This document shows, piece after piece, positions 8,643 to 17,511 of a stretch of 32,746 nucleotides of DNA (the first letter of the stretch is position 1; the number at the start of each line of letters is the position of its first letter). The stretch lies in the NCBI GenBank assembly GCA_903832285.1, contig CAILAY010000111.1, positions 1 through 32,746 on the forward strand. The letters are read 5' to 3'. The translations under genes and the position numbers were made by a program. The stretch comes from an uncultured beta proteobacterium. Lineage in GTDB: Bacteria; Pseudomonadota; Gammaproteobacteria; Burkholderiales; Burkholderiaceae_C. The notes under the pieces are model-generated. The model did no database searches, was not told where the DNA came from, and was given only the letters and a program-made list of their open reading frames with translations.

Positions 8643-11200
8643 GCGCGTATTCCGTTGGCTTTGTCAGGTTGGTCTGGGTTGATGGCGGCTACCGGCTCCG
8701 GTGTCAAGGGGATCCAGAAGGAAAAACGACAGCCCGCAGCGTCGGCACCATTGTAAATGTTCTCTGCCAGTATCCGTCCCTGGTGCGACTCGACAATGCT
8801 GCGGCACAGGTTCAGTCCGATTCCCATACCCTCCGCCTTGGTGGAAAAGAAGGCTTCGTACACGCGCTCCATGATCTCAGGCGCGAGGCCCTGCCCTGAA
8901 TCCAGCACCGAAAAATCGACCACCTGTTGTTCCCCCAGCATTTTGGGAACGACGCGCAATTCGACGCTGCGCTGGGCCGTGGGCCGCTGCGCATGGTCGA
9001 TGGCTTCCGCCGCATTCTTCAGCAGGTTCACGAGCACCTGTTCGATCAGGATCGGGTCCACCAGCAGTTTTGGTAGACGCGCGGCGACATAGTGGCTCAA
9101 GCGCACATTTCTGCGGCGCAATTCAATCTCTGCAAGTTCCACGGCCTCGTCCACCATGGCGGCGACGTCCGACAGACTGCGGTTCGGCTCGCTGCGTTTT
9201 ACGAACGACTTGATGCGGGCGATGATCTGGCCGGCACGCTGCGCCTGGCGGGCTGTTTTTTCCAACGCCCCCAGCAGTTCGCCCTCTGAAATCCGGTCGG
9301 CTCGGATGCGCGTCACCATGCCGGTGCAGTAGTTTGAAATGGCAGTCAGCGGCTGGTTCAGTTCGTGCGCCACGCTGGAGGCCATCTCACCCATGGTGAT
9401 GAGTCGGCTGGCCGCCTGCGCGCGCTCGGCCTGAGCCGCGGAAAGCGCTTCCGCCTGACGCCGCGGAGTGATGTCGGTTGCGATCACCATCTGCGCCAGG
9501 CGACCGTCCACCCAAGTCAGATAGCGCGAGCGAACTTCAAGCCACTTGTCGATCTTGCTGACAAAAATCTCCGCGTTCTCGGTTTGATCCTCGGTAAAGG
9601 ACCCAGTGGGCAAACCTGCCAGCGAGTCCACCGCGTCTAGCGATTCGTCGTTCGACGCTTGCACCGGAACGCCCGCCTGGGCCACCAGTTCCATGTGTCC
9701 CACCGTATCGGAATTGAACCAGAGCCGGTACAACTTGTTCGCGAACAGCAGTTCATGACTTCCCAGCGGTGCCACCGATACCGAGGCGTCCAACGCCTCC
9801 AGCACCGCGGTGAAGCGCTCGTGCGACGCCGACAACTGGTCCCTGATACGGTTGGGCTCGGTGATGTCGGTCATGGATGTTATCCAGCCACTTTGCTCGC
9901 CGTGCACGTCCACCAGGGGCGAAACGTACATGCGCGCATCGAACAGCGTACCGTCGCGCCGTTGCAGGCGCAGTTGCACGCCACCGATTGCGCTATTGCC
10001 GCTGAGTTCCTCGTGCAGATGGTGGGTCAGCGAAGCACGGTCGGCGTCGGGCCAATAGGGGAAGGGGGCAGAACATCCGATCAGATCTTCCGCCGGCCAG
10101 CCCGTCATCTGGCAAAACGCCGCATTCACATAGGTGATGCGGCCGCTCAGGTCCAGCACCCGCATCCCCGTCAGCATGGAGTTTTCCATGGCGCGCCGGA
10201 AGTTCATTTCGCTCAACAGGTCCTGCTGGGCACGTATGCGCCGACGCGTATGCCGCCAGTTGGCAATCAACATCCAGGCGGTCATTGCGCTCAAGGCGCC
10301 GACCAGCCAGAACAGTCCGCTGCCGATGACGCCCAGCGAAGTACGGTAGCTCTGCGCGCGCAGCATCAGCCCATTGCCGACGGGCGAGACTGGCACTTCG
10401 TAGCTGTTGGGGCGCGTCGCCCAAGGCAACAGGGGAGCGTTGCCTGTATGGGGCGCCAAGGCAGTTCCCGCAAGGACACGACCTTGCGCATCCAGCAGCG
10501 ACACTGCGTACTTCGCCGAGGTCTCGGACGCCAGCCCGTAGCGCAGCAGACCATCGACTGAGTACTCGGCCAGAATGGCTCCGGCGAACTGGCTGCGGTT
10601 GGTCAAGGGTGTATGCAATTGCAGCGCCGAGGGCGCCGCCGTGCTGGCTGTGGGCAGCGCGTAAATCGGCTGGCCCAGGTCTCGCGCCAGGTTGAACCAG
10701 GCCTCGGCTTCGCTACCCATGGTGAGGGTTTCGCCCACCGAGCGTTGCTGATTGCCGGACACGCTGGGCGCGGCATAGCTTGCAACCACTTTGCCACGCG
10801 CGTTAATCCAGGACACCGACAACAACTCGGGGTATTGACTCACCAGAGCCTCGGCCTGGGCCTTGAACTCTTCCGCGTCAACCTCCTTGTTGGACACGTC
10901 CCGAGCCACACCCATCAGTTGCCCCTGGCGGTCCAGCAAGCGCAGGCGAATCTGCTGCTGCGAATACTCCACATCGCGTTGCAGGGCTTCCTGTTCGCGC
11001 TCCATTTCCTCCAGTCGCAGGTAGCCGAAGGCCGCCACGATGGCCGCCAGAAACAGCAGCACTGCGGCCAGCGGGGCCAGCATCGCAAAGCGGTCTTGCA
11101 GATGCGCAGGCAAGGCGCGCCACCAGCGTTGCCAGGCACTGCGCGGTGCGGGTTCCGGGCGACGACGGCGCTCGATCAGATGGAGTGTTTCGGTTTTCAC
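8639..11200 (-). CDS. Membrane-bound PAS sensor histidine kinase (FixL/DctB-like)
   Basis: The 853-residue protein has a basic N-terminus, a first membrane helix (about 39-60) and a periplasmic sensor region (about 65-285). A second membrane helix follows (about 289-313), then two PAS-like domains (about 335-450 and 460-580). The kinase core has phospho-acceptor His612 in MASSVAHELNQPLTAI, N box NLLKNAAEAI (about 725-734), G1 DSGQGL (767-772) and G2 GMGIGLNL (791-798). The HELNQP type of H-box is common in kinases paired with FixJ-like regulators. The PAS domains show no clear haem or flavin residues that I can name, so the signal is unknown. It is transcribed away from aceE, 191 bp apart, and drives the response regulator gene by overlap. 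Confidence 0.93.
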   Translation of the reverse strand: MKTETLHLIERRRRPEPAPRSAWQRWWRALPAHLQDRFAMLAPLAAVLLFLAAIVAAFGYLRLEEMEREQEALQRDVEYSQQQIRLRLLDRQGQLMGVARDVSNKEVDAEEFKAQAEALVSQYPELLSVSWINARGKVVASYAAPSVSGNQQRSVGETLTMGSEAEAWFNLARDLGQPIYALPTASTAAPSALQLHTPLTNRSQFAGAILAEYSVDGLLRYGLASETSAKYAVSLLDAQGRVLAGTALAPHTGNAPLLPWATRPNSYEVPVSPVGNGLMLRAQSYRTSLGVIGSGLFWLVGALSAMTAWMLIANWRHTRRRIRAQQDLLSEMNFRRAMENSMLTGMRVLDLSGRITYVNAAFCQMTGWPAEDLIGCSAPFPYWPDADRASLTHHLHEELSGNSAIGGVQLRLQRRDGTLFDARMYVSPLVDVHGEQSGWITSMTDITEPNRIRDQLSASHERFTAVLEALDASVSVAPLGSHELLFANKLYRLWFNSDTVGHMELVAQAGVPVQASNDESLDAVDSLAGLPTGSFTEDQTENAEIFVSKIDKWLEVRSRYLTWVDGRLAQMVIATDITPRRQAEALSAAQAERAQAASRLITMGEMASSVAHELNQPLTAISNYCTGMVTRIRADRISEGELLGALEKTARQAQRAGQIIARIKSFVKRSEPNRSLSDVAAMVDEAVELAEIELRRRNVRLSHYVAARLPKLLVDPILIEQVLVNLLKNAAEAIDHAQRPTAQRSVELRVVPKMLGEQQVVDFSVLDSGQGLAPEIMERVYEAFFSTKAEGMGIGLNLCRSIVESHQGRILAENIYNGADAAGCRFSFWIPLTPEPVAAINPDQPDKANGIRA

Positions 11201-11240
11201 GGGTGCTGCATTTTGCTACGCAATAAGTGTGAGGTCGCGA

Positions 11241-11265
11241 ATTTCAGTAATTCATAATATGAAAT
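11241..11265. promoter_or_regulatory. Nested palindromes in the kinase/aceE divergent region
   Basis: TTCAT-AAT-ATGAA (11251-11263) is a perfect 13-bp palindrome, set inside a wider pair ATTTCA (11241-11246) and TGAAAT (11260-11265). Another TGAAAT lies at 11280-11285. The AT-rich core contains CATAAT and, on the other strand, TATTAT, either of which could be a -10 box. The location between the two-component operon and aceE makes it a candidate operator for either. Confidence 0.4.
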
Positions 11266-11391
11266 CAAAGCGCACCATTTGAAATGCCATAGAATTGTGA
11301 GACACTACGCTGCTTTTGCGCAGAATGTGAGCGTGCAGGCATCATCAGACTTTGCGGGGCTCTGCCCTCAAGCCACTAGGAGGAGACAGAC

Positions 11392-14091
11392 ATGTCAGAG
11401 CTAACCGGAAGCAATCGGGGTACGCCAGACGCGGACATCGTGGAGACACGCGAATGGATGGACGCGCTGTCCGCCGTGATTCAAAACGAGGGTCCGCAGC
11501 GGGCGCACTTTCTGCTGGAGCAGTTGATCGCGCACGCGCGCCAAAGCAGCATCGACCTGCCTTTTTCAGCGAACACGGCTTACGTCAACACGATCGAGAC
11601 CGACGCCGAAGAGCGCTGCCCGGGCAATATTGAAATCGAGGAGCGACTGCGCGCCTACATGCGCTGGAATGCGATGGCCATGGTGGTTAAGGCCAACCGG
11701 CATCATCCCGAGGACGGCGGAGATCTGGGTGGGCATATTGGTTCCTTTGCCTCGTTGGCCCACATGTTTGGCGCCGGCTTCAACCACTTCTGGCACGCCG
11801 AGAGCGAAGGCCACGGTGGCGACTGCCTCTACATCCAGGGCCACGTGGCGCCGGGTGTTTATGCACGCGCCTACATGGAAGGGCGCCTGAGCGAAGATCA
11901 GTTGCTGCACTTCCGCCAGGAGGTTGACGGCAAGGGCTTGTCGAGTTATCCGCATCCGAAATTGATGCCGAATTTTTGGCAATTTCCCACCGTGTCCATG
12001 GGGCTGGGCCCGTTGATGGCAATTTACCAGGCGCGGTTTTTAAAGTACCTGCATGCGCGTGGCATCGCGAACACCGAGAACCGCAAGGTCTGGGTTTTTT
12101 GCGGCGATGGCGAGATGGACGAGGTTGAGAGCCTGGGCGCGATCGGTCTTGCCGCGCGTGAAAACCTCGACAATCTGGTGTTCGTCGTCAACTGCAACCT
12201 GCAGCGTCTGGACGGCCCGGTGCGCGGCAACGGCAAGATCATCCAGGAACTCGAAGGAGAATTCCGCGGCTCGGGCTGGAACGTGATCAAGCTCATCTGG
12301 GGGAGCAACTGGGATCCGCTGCTGGCCCGTGACAAGGACGGCGCCTTGCGCCACTTGATGATGAACACGCTGGACGGCGACTACCAGTCCTTCAAGGCCA
12401 ATGACGGCGCTTACGTGCGCGAACATTTCTTCGGCAAGGACCCGCGCACGGCGGCGATGGTTGCCAACATGAGCGATGAAGACATCTGGAACCTGAAGCG
12501 AGGCGGCCACGACCCGCAAAAGGTCTATGCGGCCTATCACAAAGCGGTGCACCACAAAGGGCAACCCAGCGTGCTGCTGATCAAGACCGTCAAGGGCTTT
12601 GGCATGGGCAAGTCGGGCGAGGGCAAGAACAACGTGCACCAGACCAAGAAGCTTACCGACGAAGACATCAAGATTTTTCGCGACCGCTTCAACATACCGA
12701 TTCCCGACAGCCAGTTGGCCGAGATCCCGTTCTATAAACCGGCTGACGACACGCCCGAGATGCGTTATCTGCATGAGCGCCGCCAAGCTCTGGGCGGCTA
12801 CCTGCCGCATCGCCGCGCCAAGGCCGAAGAGAGCTTCACCGTACCTTCTCTGGAGACCTTCAAGTCGGTGATCGAGGCGACCGCACCGGGTCGCGAAATC
12901 TCCACCACCCAGGCCTATGTGCGTTTTCTGACGCAGTTGCTGCGCGACCAGGCGCTGGGCCCGCGCGTGGTTCCGATTCTGGTGGACGAGGCGCGCACTT
13001 TCGGCATGGAAGGACTGTTCCGCCAGATTGGCATCTACAACCCCGCAGGTCAGCAGTACACGCCGGTGGACAAGGACCAGGTGATGTACTACCGCGAGGA
13101 CAAGGCCGGGCAGATTCTGCAGGAGGGCATCAACGAAGCCGGAGGCATGGCGAGTTGGATTGCTGCGGCCACGTCGTACTCGACGAACAACCGCATCATG
13201 CTGCCGTTCTACGTGTACTACTCGATGTTCGGCTTCCAGCGCATCGGCGATCTGGCCTGGGCTGCGGGCGACATGCAGGCGCGCGGCTTCTTGCTGGGCG
13301 GAACGTCCGGGCGCACCACGCTCAATGGCGAGGGCCTGCAGCACGAAGACGGCCACAGCCACATCCTGGCAGGCACGATTCCGAATTGCGTCTCCTACGA
13401 TCCTACCTTCGCCCATGAAGTGGGCGTGATCCTGCATCACGGTTTGAAACGCATGGTGGAGATGCAGGACAACGTCTACTACTACATCACGTTGCTCAAC
13501 GAAAATTACGCCATGCCCGGCCTGGTCGAGGGCACGCAGGAGCAGATCATCAAAGGCATGTATCTGTGCAAGGCGGGCCCGAAGCTCACGCCGCGCGTGC
13601 AACTGCTTGGCAGCGGAACCATCCTGCGTGAATCCATTGAAGCGCAGGCGCTGCTGGAGAAGGATTGGGGCGTGGCGGCGAACGTCTGGAGCTGCCCCAG
13701 CTTCAACGAACTCACACGAGACGGCCAGGACGCCGAGCGCTATAACCTGCTGCACCCCACCGCGACGCCGCGTGTTTCCTTCGTCGCACAACAGTTGGAA
13801 AAACACACCGGTCCGGTGGTGGCTTCGACCGACTACATGAAGGCCTATGCCGAGCAGATCCGTCCCTTCATCCCCAAGGGGCGGACCTACAAGGTGCTGG
13901 GTACGGACGGCTTCGGCCGCAGCGACTTCCGCTCCAAACTGCGCGAGCACTTCGAGATCAACCGCCACTACATCGTGGTCGCGGCGCTCAAGGCACTGAG
14001 CGAAGAGGGCACGGTGCCGGTCGCAAAGGTGGCTGAGGCCATTGCCAAATATGGCATCCAGACGGACAAGATCAACCCGTTGTTTGCCTGA
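11392..14091 (+). CDS. aceE: Pyruvate dehydrogenase E1 component (homodimeric)
   Basis: AceE decarboxylates pyruvate with thiamine diphosphate and reductively acetylates the lipoyl group of E2. The 899 residues fit the homodimeric E1 family (E. coli 887). The ThDP/magnesium motif starts at Gly238-Asp-Gly (GDGEMDE) and ends at Asn267 (NCNLQRLDGPVRGN). The N-terminal HHPEDGGDLGGHIGSFASLAHMFG region, the central DEARTFGMEGLFRQIGIY and the C-terminal GTDGFGRSD are all conserved. The ATG at 11392 has a strong ribosome-binding site, AGGAGGAGA at 11378-11386. The gene is first in the aceE-aceF-lpdA operon, and aceF starts 28 bp after it. Confidence 0.98.
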   Translation: MSELTGSNRGTPDADIVETREWMDALSAVIQNEGPQRAHFLLEQLIAHARQSSIDLPFSANTAYVNTIETDAEERCPGNIEIEERLRAYMRWNAMAMVVKANRHHPEDGGDLGGHIGSFASLAHMFGAGFNHFWHAESEGHGGDCLYIQGHVAPGVYARAYMEGRLSEDQLLHFRQEVDGKGLSSYPHPKLMPNFWQFPTVSMGLGPLMAIYQARFLKYLHARGIANTENRKVWVFCGDGEMDEVESLGAIGLAARENLDNLVFVVNCNLQRLDGPVRGNGKIIQELEGEFRGSGWNVIKLIWGSNWDPLLARDKDGALRHLMMNTLDGDYQSFKANDGAYVREHFFGKDPRTAAMVANMSDEDIWNLKRGGHDPQKVYAAYHKAVHHKGQPSVLLIKTVKGFGMGKSGEGKNNVHQTKKLTDEDIKIFRDRFNIPIPDSQLAEIPFYKPADDTPEMRYLHERRQALGGYLPHRRAKAEESFTVPSLETFKSVIEATAPGREISTTQAYVRFLTQLLRDQALGPRVVPILVDEARTFGMEGLFRQIGIYNPAGQQYTPVDKDQVMYYREDKAGQILQEGINEAGGMASWIAAATSYSTNNRIMLPFYVYYSMFGFQRIGDLAWAAGDMQARGFLLGGTSGRTTLNGEGLQHEDGHSHILAGTIPNCVSYDPTFAHEVGVILHHGLKRMVEMQDNVYYYITLLNENYAMPGLVEGTQEQIIKGMYLCKAGPKLTPRVQLLGSGTILRESIEAQALLEKDWGVAANVWSCPSFNELTRDGQDAERYNLLHPTATPRVSFVAQQLEKHTGPVVASTDYMKAYAEQIRPFIPKGRTYKVLGTDGFGRSDFRSKLREHFEINRHYIVVAALKALSEEGTVPVAKVAEAIAKYGIQTDKINPLFA

Positions 14092-14119
14092 TCCCGGCGG
14101 CAACACAGGAGGCACGAAT

Positions 14120-15448
14120 ATGGCAGTTGTAGAAATCAAGGTCCCGGACATTGGGGACTTCAAGGATGTCACTGTGATCGAGGTGCTGGTCAAGCCCGGT
14201 GACGCAGTGAAGGCCGAACAGTCGCTGATCACGGTGGAGTCGGACAAGGCGTCGATGGAAATTCCTTCGTCCCACGCCGGCGTGCTGAAGGAACTCATGG
14301 TCAAGCTGGGCGACAAGCTCAACATCGGTGACTTGTTGGCGTTGCTGGAAGTGGCCGGTGGAGCGGCTGTCCCTGTTGCTGCGACCGCGGCGGCAGTTCA
14401 GGCGGTACCTGTCGCGACGCCCGTCGCTGCGGCTGCAGCGCCCGCCGTGGCGCCCGTTGCGGTCGCGGCGGCTTCGGCAACTCAACCCGCACACAACCCG
14501 ACTGTGGTGGCTGCGGGCCTGCCCCATGCCTCGCCATCGGTGCGCAAGTTTGCGCGCGAACTGGGCGTACCTTTGAACGAGGTCAAGGGCACCGGACTGA
14601 AGGGCCGCATCACCGACAAGGACATTCAGAGCTTCACGCAAAGCGTGATGTCGGGTGCGGTGAAGACGCAGGCTATTGCGGCGCAGGCACCCGCCTCAGG
14701 CGCATCGGGTGCAGGGCTGGGGCTGCTGCCCTGGCCGGTGGTGGACTTCACGAAGTTCGGCCCGGTGGAGCGGCGCGACCTGTCGCGCATCAAGAAGATC
14801 AGTGCGGCAAACCTGCACCGCAACTGGGTCATGATCCCGCACGTCACGAATCATGACGACGCCGACATCACCGATCTGGAAGCGTTTCGCGTGTCGACCA
14901 ACAAGGAGAACGAGAAGAGCGGCGTCAAAGTGACCATGCTGGCGTTCCTGATCAAGGCCTGTGTGGCGGCGCTGAAGAAATTCCCGGAATTCAACGCCTC
15001 GCTGGACGGCGATCAGCTGGTGTTGAAACAGTACTACCACATTGGCTTCGCCGCTGACACGCCCAACGGCCTGATGGTGCCGGTGATCAAGGACGCAGAC
15101 AAGAAGGGCATTTTTCAAATCTCGCAGGAGATGAGTGAGTTGGCGAAGAAGGCGCGCGAAGGCAAACTCAGTCCGGCAGAAATGACCGGTGCGGGCTTCA
15201 CGATTTCGTCGCTGGGCGGTATTGGAGGGCGCTACTTCACGCCCATCATCAACGCGCCCGAGGTGGCGATCCTGGGCGTGTGCAAGTCCAGCATGGAACC
15301 GGTGTGGGACGGCAAGACCTTTGTGCCGCGACTCATGCTGCCGTTGAGTCTGAGCTGGGATCACCGTGTGATCGACGGCGCGGGCGCTGCACGCTTCAAC
15401 GTGTATCTGGGGCAGATACTGGGCGACTTCCGCAGAGTCTTGCTGTGA
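14120..15448 (+). CDS. aceF: Dihydrolipoyl acetyltransferase, pyruvate dehydrogenase E2
   Basis: E2 accepts the acetyl group from E1 on its lipoyl arm and transfers it to CoA, and forms the core of the complex. The 442 residues contain one lipoyl domain (1-75, lipoylated Lys43 in SDKASMEIP), an Ala/Val/Pro-rich linker (about 80-125), and a peripheral-subunit-binding domain (about 133-170: ASPSVRKFARELGVPLNEV). The acetyltransferase domain ends in SWDHRVIDGAG with catalytic His415 and Asp419. Many proteobacterial E2 proteins have two or three lipoyl domains; this has one. The start at 14120 was chosen because AGGAGG (14107-14112) precedes it and the lipoyl domain starts there; the frame is open further upstream only as overlap with aceE. 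Confidence 0.97.
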   Translation: MAVVEIKVPDIGDFKDVTVIEVLVKPGDAVKAEQSLITVESDKASMEIPSSHAGVLKELMVKLGDKLNIGDLLALLEVAGGAAVPVAATAAAVQAVPVATPVAAAAAPAVAPVAVAAASATQPAHNPTVVAAGLPHASPSVRKFARELGVPLNEVKGTGLKGRITDKDIQSFTQSVMSGAVKTQAIAAQAPASGASGAGLGLLPWPVVDFTKFGPVERRDLSRIKKISAANLHRNWVMIPHVTNHDDADITDLEAFRVSTNKENEKSGVKVTMLAFLIKACVAALKKFPEFNASLDGDQLVLKQYYHIGFAADTPNGLMVPVIKDADKKGIFQISQEMSELAKKAREGKLSPAEMTGAGFTISSLGGIGGRYFTPIINAPEVAILGVCKSSMEPVWDGKTFVPRLMLPLSLSWDHRVIDGAGAARFNVYLGQILGDFRRVLL

Positions 15449-15454
15449 CATTGT

Positions 15455-15493
15455 GGGGCAGACCACTTTGCGCAGCAAATGTGCTCTGACCCC
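15455..15493. repeat. REP-like palindrome between aceF and lpdA
   Basis: GGGGCAGACCAC (15455-15466) pairs with GTGCTCTGACCCC (15481-15493) with one bulged base and one mismatch, and TTTGC/GCAAA extend the stem to a three-base loop. The sequence GGGGTCAGA with its complement resembles dispersed REP elements that I recall from betaproteobacteria. It fills most of the 63-bp gap between the two genes and would form a stable hairpin in the operon mRNA. It has no T-run, so it is not a classic terminator. Confidence 0.6.
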
Positions 15494-15511
15494 TACTGAT
15501 TAGAGGTATTT

Positions 15512-17371
15512 ATGGCCACGATTGAAATCAAGGTTCCCGACATTGGCGATTTCGCGGAAGTCACCGTCATCGAGTTGCTCGTCAAACCCGGCGACAGCAT
15601 CAAGGCCGAGCAGAGCCTGATTACGGTGGAGAGCGACAAGGCCTCCATGGAGATTCCTTCCAGCCACACCGGCGTGGTGAAGGAGTTGAAGCTCAAGCTC
15701 GGTGACAAGGTAAAGGAAGGTTCTTTGGTCTTGCTGCTTGACAGCAGCGCAACTGCCGAACCTTCGACACAAGCTGGCTCAACCTCTCCCCAACCCTCCC
15801 CTTTCCAAGGGGAAGGCAGAGCAGTCACGGCGGCCGCTTCCGCGGCGCCGGTTGTTATGGCGCCTGCTGCGGCGGCTTATGCCGGCAGCGTTGATCTGGA
15901 GTGCGACTTGCTGGTGCTGGGTGCCGGACCGGGCGGCTATTCGGCGGCGTTTCGTGCGGCCGACCTCGCCCTGAAAGTGGTGCTGGTGGAACGCTACGCG
16001 TCGCTCGGCGGCGTCTGTCTGAACGTGGGTTGCATTCCTTCCAAGGCGCTGTTGCACGTGGCATCGGTGATGGACGAGGTGAGCCACATGGCAGCGCTCG
16101 GCGTGGACTTTGGCGCACCCAAGGTGAACGTGGACACGTTGCGCGGCCACAAGGAAAAAGTCGTCAACAAGCTCACCGGTGGTCTGGCGGCGATGGCCAA
16201 GATGCGCAAGGTGACGGTGGTGCGCGGCTACGGTGCCTTTGTTGGCGCGAACCACGTGCAGGTGGAGGAGACCACAGGTACGGCCCAGGAGAAAACCGGC
16301 AAGACGCAAACCATCGCATTCAAGAAATGCATCATCGCTGCGGGCTCACAGGCCGTGCGCCTGCCTTTCATGCCGGAAGATCCGCGCGTCGTGGACAGCA
16401 CCGGCGCGCTCGCGTTGAGGGAGGTGCCCAAGCGCATGTTGATTCTGGGCGGCGGCATCATCGGCCTGGAAATGGGCACGGTGTACAGCACGCTGGGTGC
16501 GCGCCTGGACGTGGTGGAAATGCTGGAGGGTCTGATGCAGGGCGCCGACCGCGATCTGGTGAAGGTCTGGCAGAAGATGAACGCGCCGCGTTTCGATAAC
16601 ATCATGCTCAACACCAAAACGGTAGCCGCCAAAGCCACGCCGGCTGGCATCGAAGTCACGTTTGCTCCGGCGCAGGACGGCGTGAAAGTTCCAGAGCCAC
16701 AGGTGTACGACCTGGTGCTGCAGGCCGTGGGCCGTACGCCCAATGGAAAGAAGATCGCGGCCGACAAGGCGGGTGTGGCAGTCACCGATCGCGGTTTCAT
16801 CAACGTCGATATTCAGATGCGCACCAACGTGCCGCACATCTTCGCCATAGGCGACATCGTCGGTCAGCCCATGCTGGCGCACAAGGCGGTGCACGAAGCG
16901 CATGTGGCCGCCGAAGTGATTGCCGGCGAACTGCAGGGCAATCAGAAGCTGGCCAGCGCCGCGTTCAACGCACGCGTCATCCCCAGCGTGGCTTACACCG
17001 ATCCGGAAGTGGCCTGGGTGGGACTCACGGAAGACCAGGCCAAGGCGCAAGGCATCAAGGTGAAGAAGGGTCTGTTCCCCTGGAACGCTTCGGGTCGAGC
17101 CATCGCCAACGGCCGCGACGAAGGCTTCACCAAGCTGCTGTTCGATGACTCCGACGAAGCGCACGGCCACGGCAAGATCCTGGGTGGCGGCATGGTCGGC
17201 ACGCACGCCGGCGACATGATTGGAGAGATCGCGCTGGCGATCGAGATGGGCGCCGACGCTATCGACATCGGCAAGACCATCCACCCGCATCCGACGCTGG
17301 GCGAGAGCATCGGCATGGCAGCGGAAGTGGCGCACGGCAGTTGCACCGATTTGCCGCCGGCGCGCAAATAG
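15512..17371 (+). CDS. lpdA: Dihydrolipoyl dehydrogenase (E3) with N-terminal lipoyl domain
   Basis: E3 reoxidises dihydrolipoyl groups with FAD and NAD. The 619 residues are a fusion. A lipoyl domain (1-78, Lys43 in SDKASMEIP) is followed by a flexible linker (about 79-128), then the E3 body with FAD-binding GAGPGG (137-142) and the redox disulfide Cys169/Cys174 in GVCLNVGC. The NAD-binding GGGIIG is at 313-318 and the dimer-interface His593/Glu598 in HPHPTLGE. Lipoyl-E3 fusions are known in beta- and gammaproteobacteria. The lipoyl domain is nearly the same as that of AceF. Part of the linker (residues 91-103) is encoded by a palindromic repeat (see 15783-15819). Confidence 0.97.
   Translation: MATIEIKVPDIGDFAEVTVIELLVKPGDSIKAEQSLITVESDKASMEIPSSHTGVVKELKLKLGDKVKEGSLVLLLDSSATAEPSTQAGSTSPQPSPFQGEGRAVTAAASAAPVVMAPAAAAYAGSVDLECDLLVLGAGPGGYSAAFRAADLALKVVLVERYASLGGVCLNVGCIPSKALLHVASVMDEVSHMAALGVDFGAPKVNVDTLRGHKEKVVNKLTGGLAAMAKMRKVTVVRGYGAFVGANHVQVEETTGTAQEKTGKTQTIAFKKCIIAAGSQAVRLPFMPEDPRVVDSTGALALREVPKRMLILGGGIIGLEMGTVYSTLGARLDVVEMLEGLMQGADRDLVKVWQKMNAPRFDNIMLNTKTVAAKATPAGIEVTFAPAQDGVKVPEPQVYDLVLQAVGRTPNGKKIAADKAGVAVTDRGFINVDIQMRTNVPHIFAIGDIVGQPMLAHKAVHEAHVAAEVIAGELQGNQKLASAAFNARVIPSVAYTDPEVAWVGLTEDQAKAQGIKVKKGLFPWNASGRAIANGRDEGFTKLLFDDSDEAHGHGKILGGGMVGTHAGDMIGEIALAIEMGADAIDIGKTIHPHPTLGESIGMAAEVAHGSCTDLPPARK
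15783..15819. repeat. Palindromic repeat inside the lpdA linker codons
   Basis: A C-rich stretch followed by CCCCTT-TCC-AAGGGG (15798-15812) lies in frame within lpdA and encodes [13 protein letters not shown]. On the opposite strand it reads [10 protein letters not shown]. Peptides of these types are familiar products of dispersed intergenic repeats in proteobacteria, so this looks like such a repeat accepted into a linker. Copy number in the genome cannot be seen here. Confidence 0.6.
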
Positions 17372-17476
17372 TTCCTTTTTTTTGAAAAGGCGTCCGGTCC
17401 TCTTCCGGCAATGCTTCTTTGCTAGCAAAAAGATAGAAGAGCGGGGCGCGCGCGCTGTTGGACGCGGCTGTGGCGG

Positions 17477-17504
17477 TTGAAGCCAGCGGCAGCCTTTCTA
17501 CAAT
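17477..17504 (+). promoter_or_regulatory. Probable sigma-70 promoter of dnaE
   Basis: TTGAAG (17477-17482), a 16-bp spacer, and TACAAT (17499-17504) match the -35 and -10 consensus well (four and five of six). The predicted start of transcription is around 17511-17512, at the dnaE ATG itself. Confidence 0.6.
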
Positions 17505-17511
17505 GCAGGCT

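Noticed and set aside
11201..11391. PdhR-type operator before aceE
   Set aside because: No AATTGGT-N3-ACCAATT-like site is present. The palindrome found has a different sequence.
12040..14325. 761-codon open frame on the minus strand opposite aceE
   Set aside because: It lies fully against conserved aceE/aceF codons, has no recognisable motifs, and is the expected antisense shadow of GC-rich codon use. The same holds for long frames opposite dnaE (18403-19815) and pilY1 (31113-31973).
17372..17440. Terminator after lpdA
   Set aside because: The T-run at 17374-17383 precedes rather than follows a stem, and TTTGCTAGCAAA is a loopless palindrome. Nothing convincing is seen.
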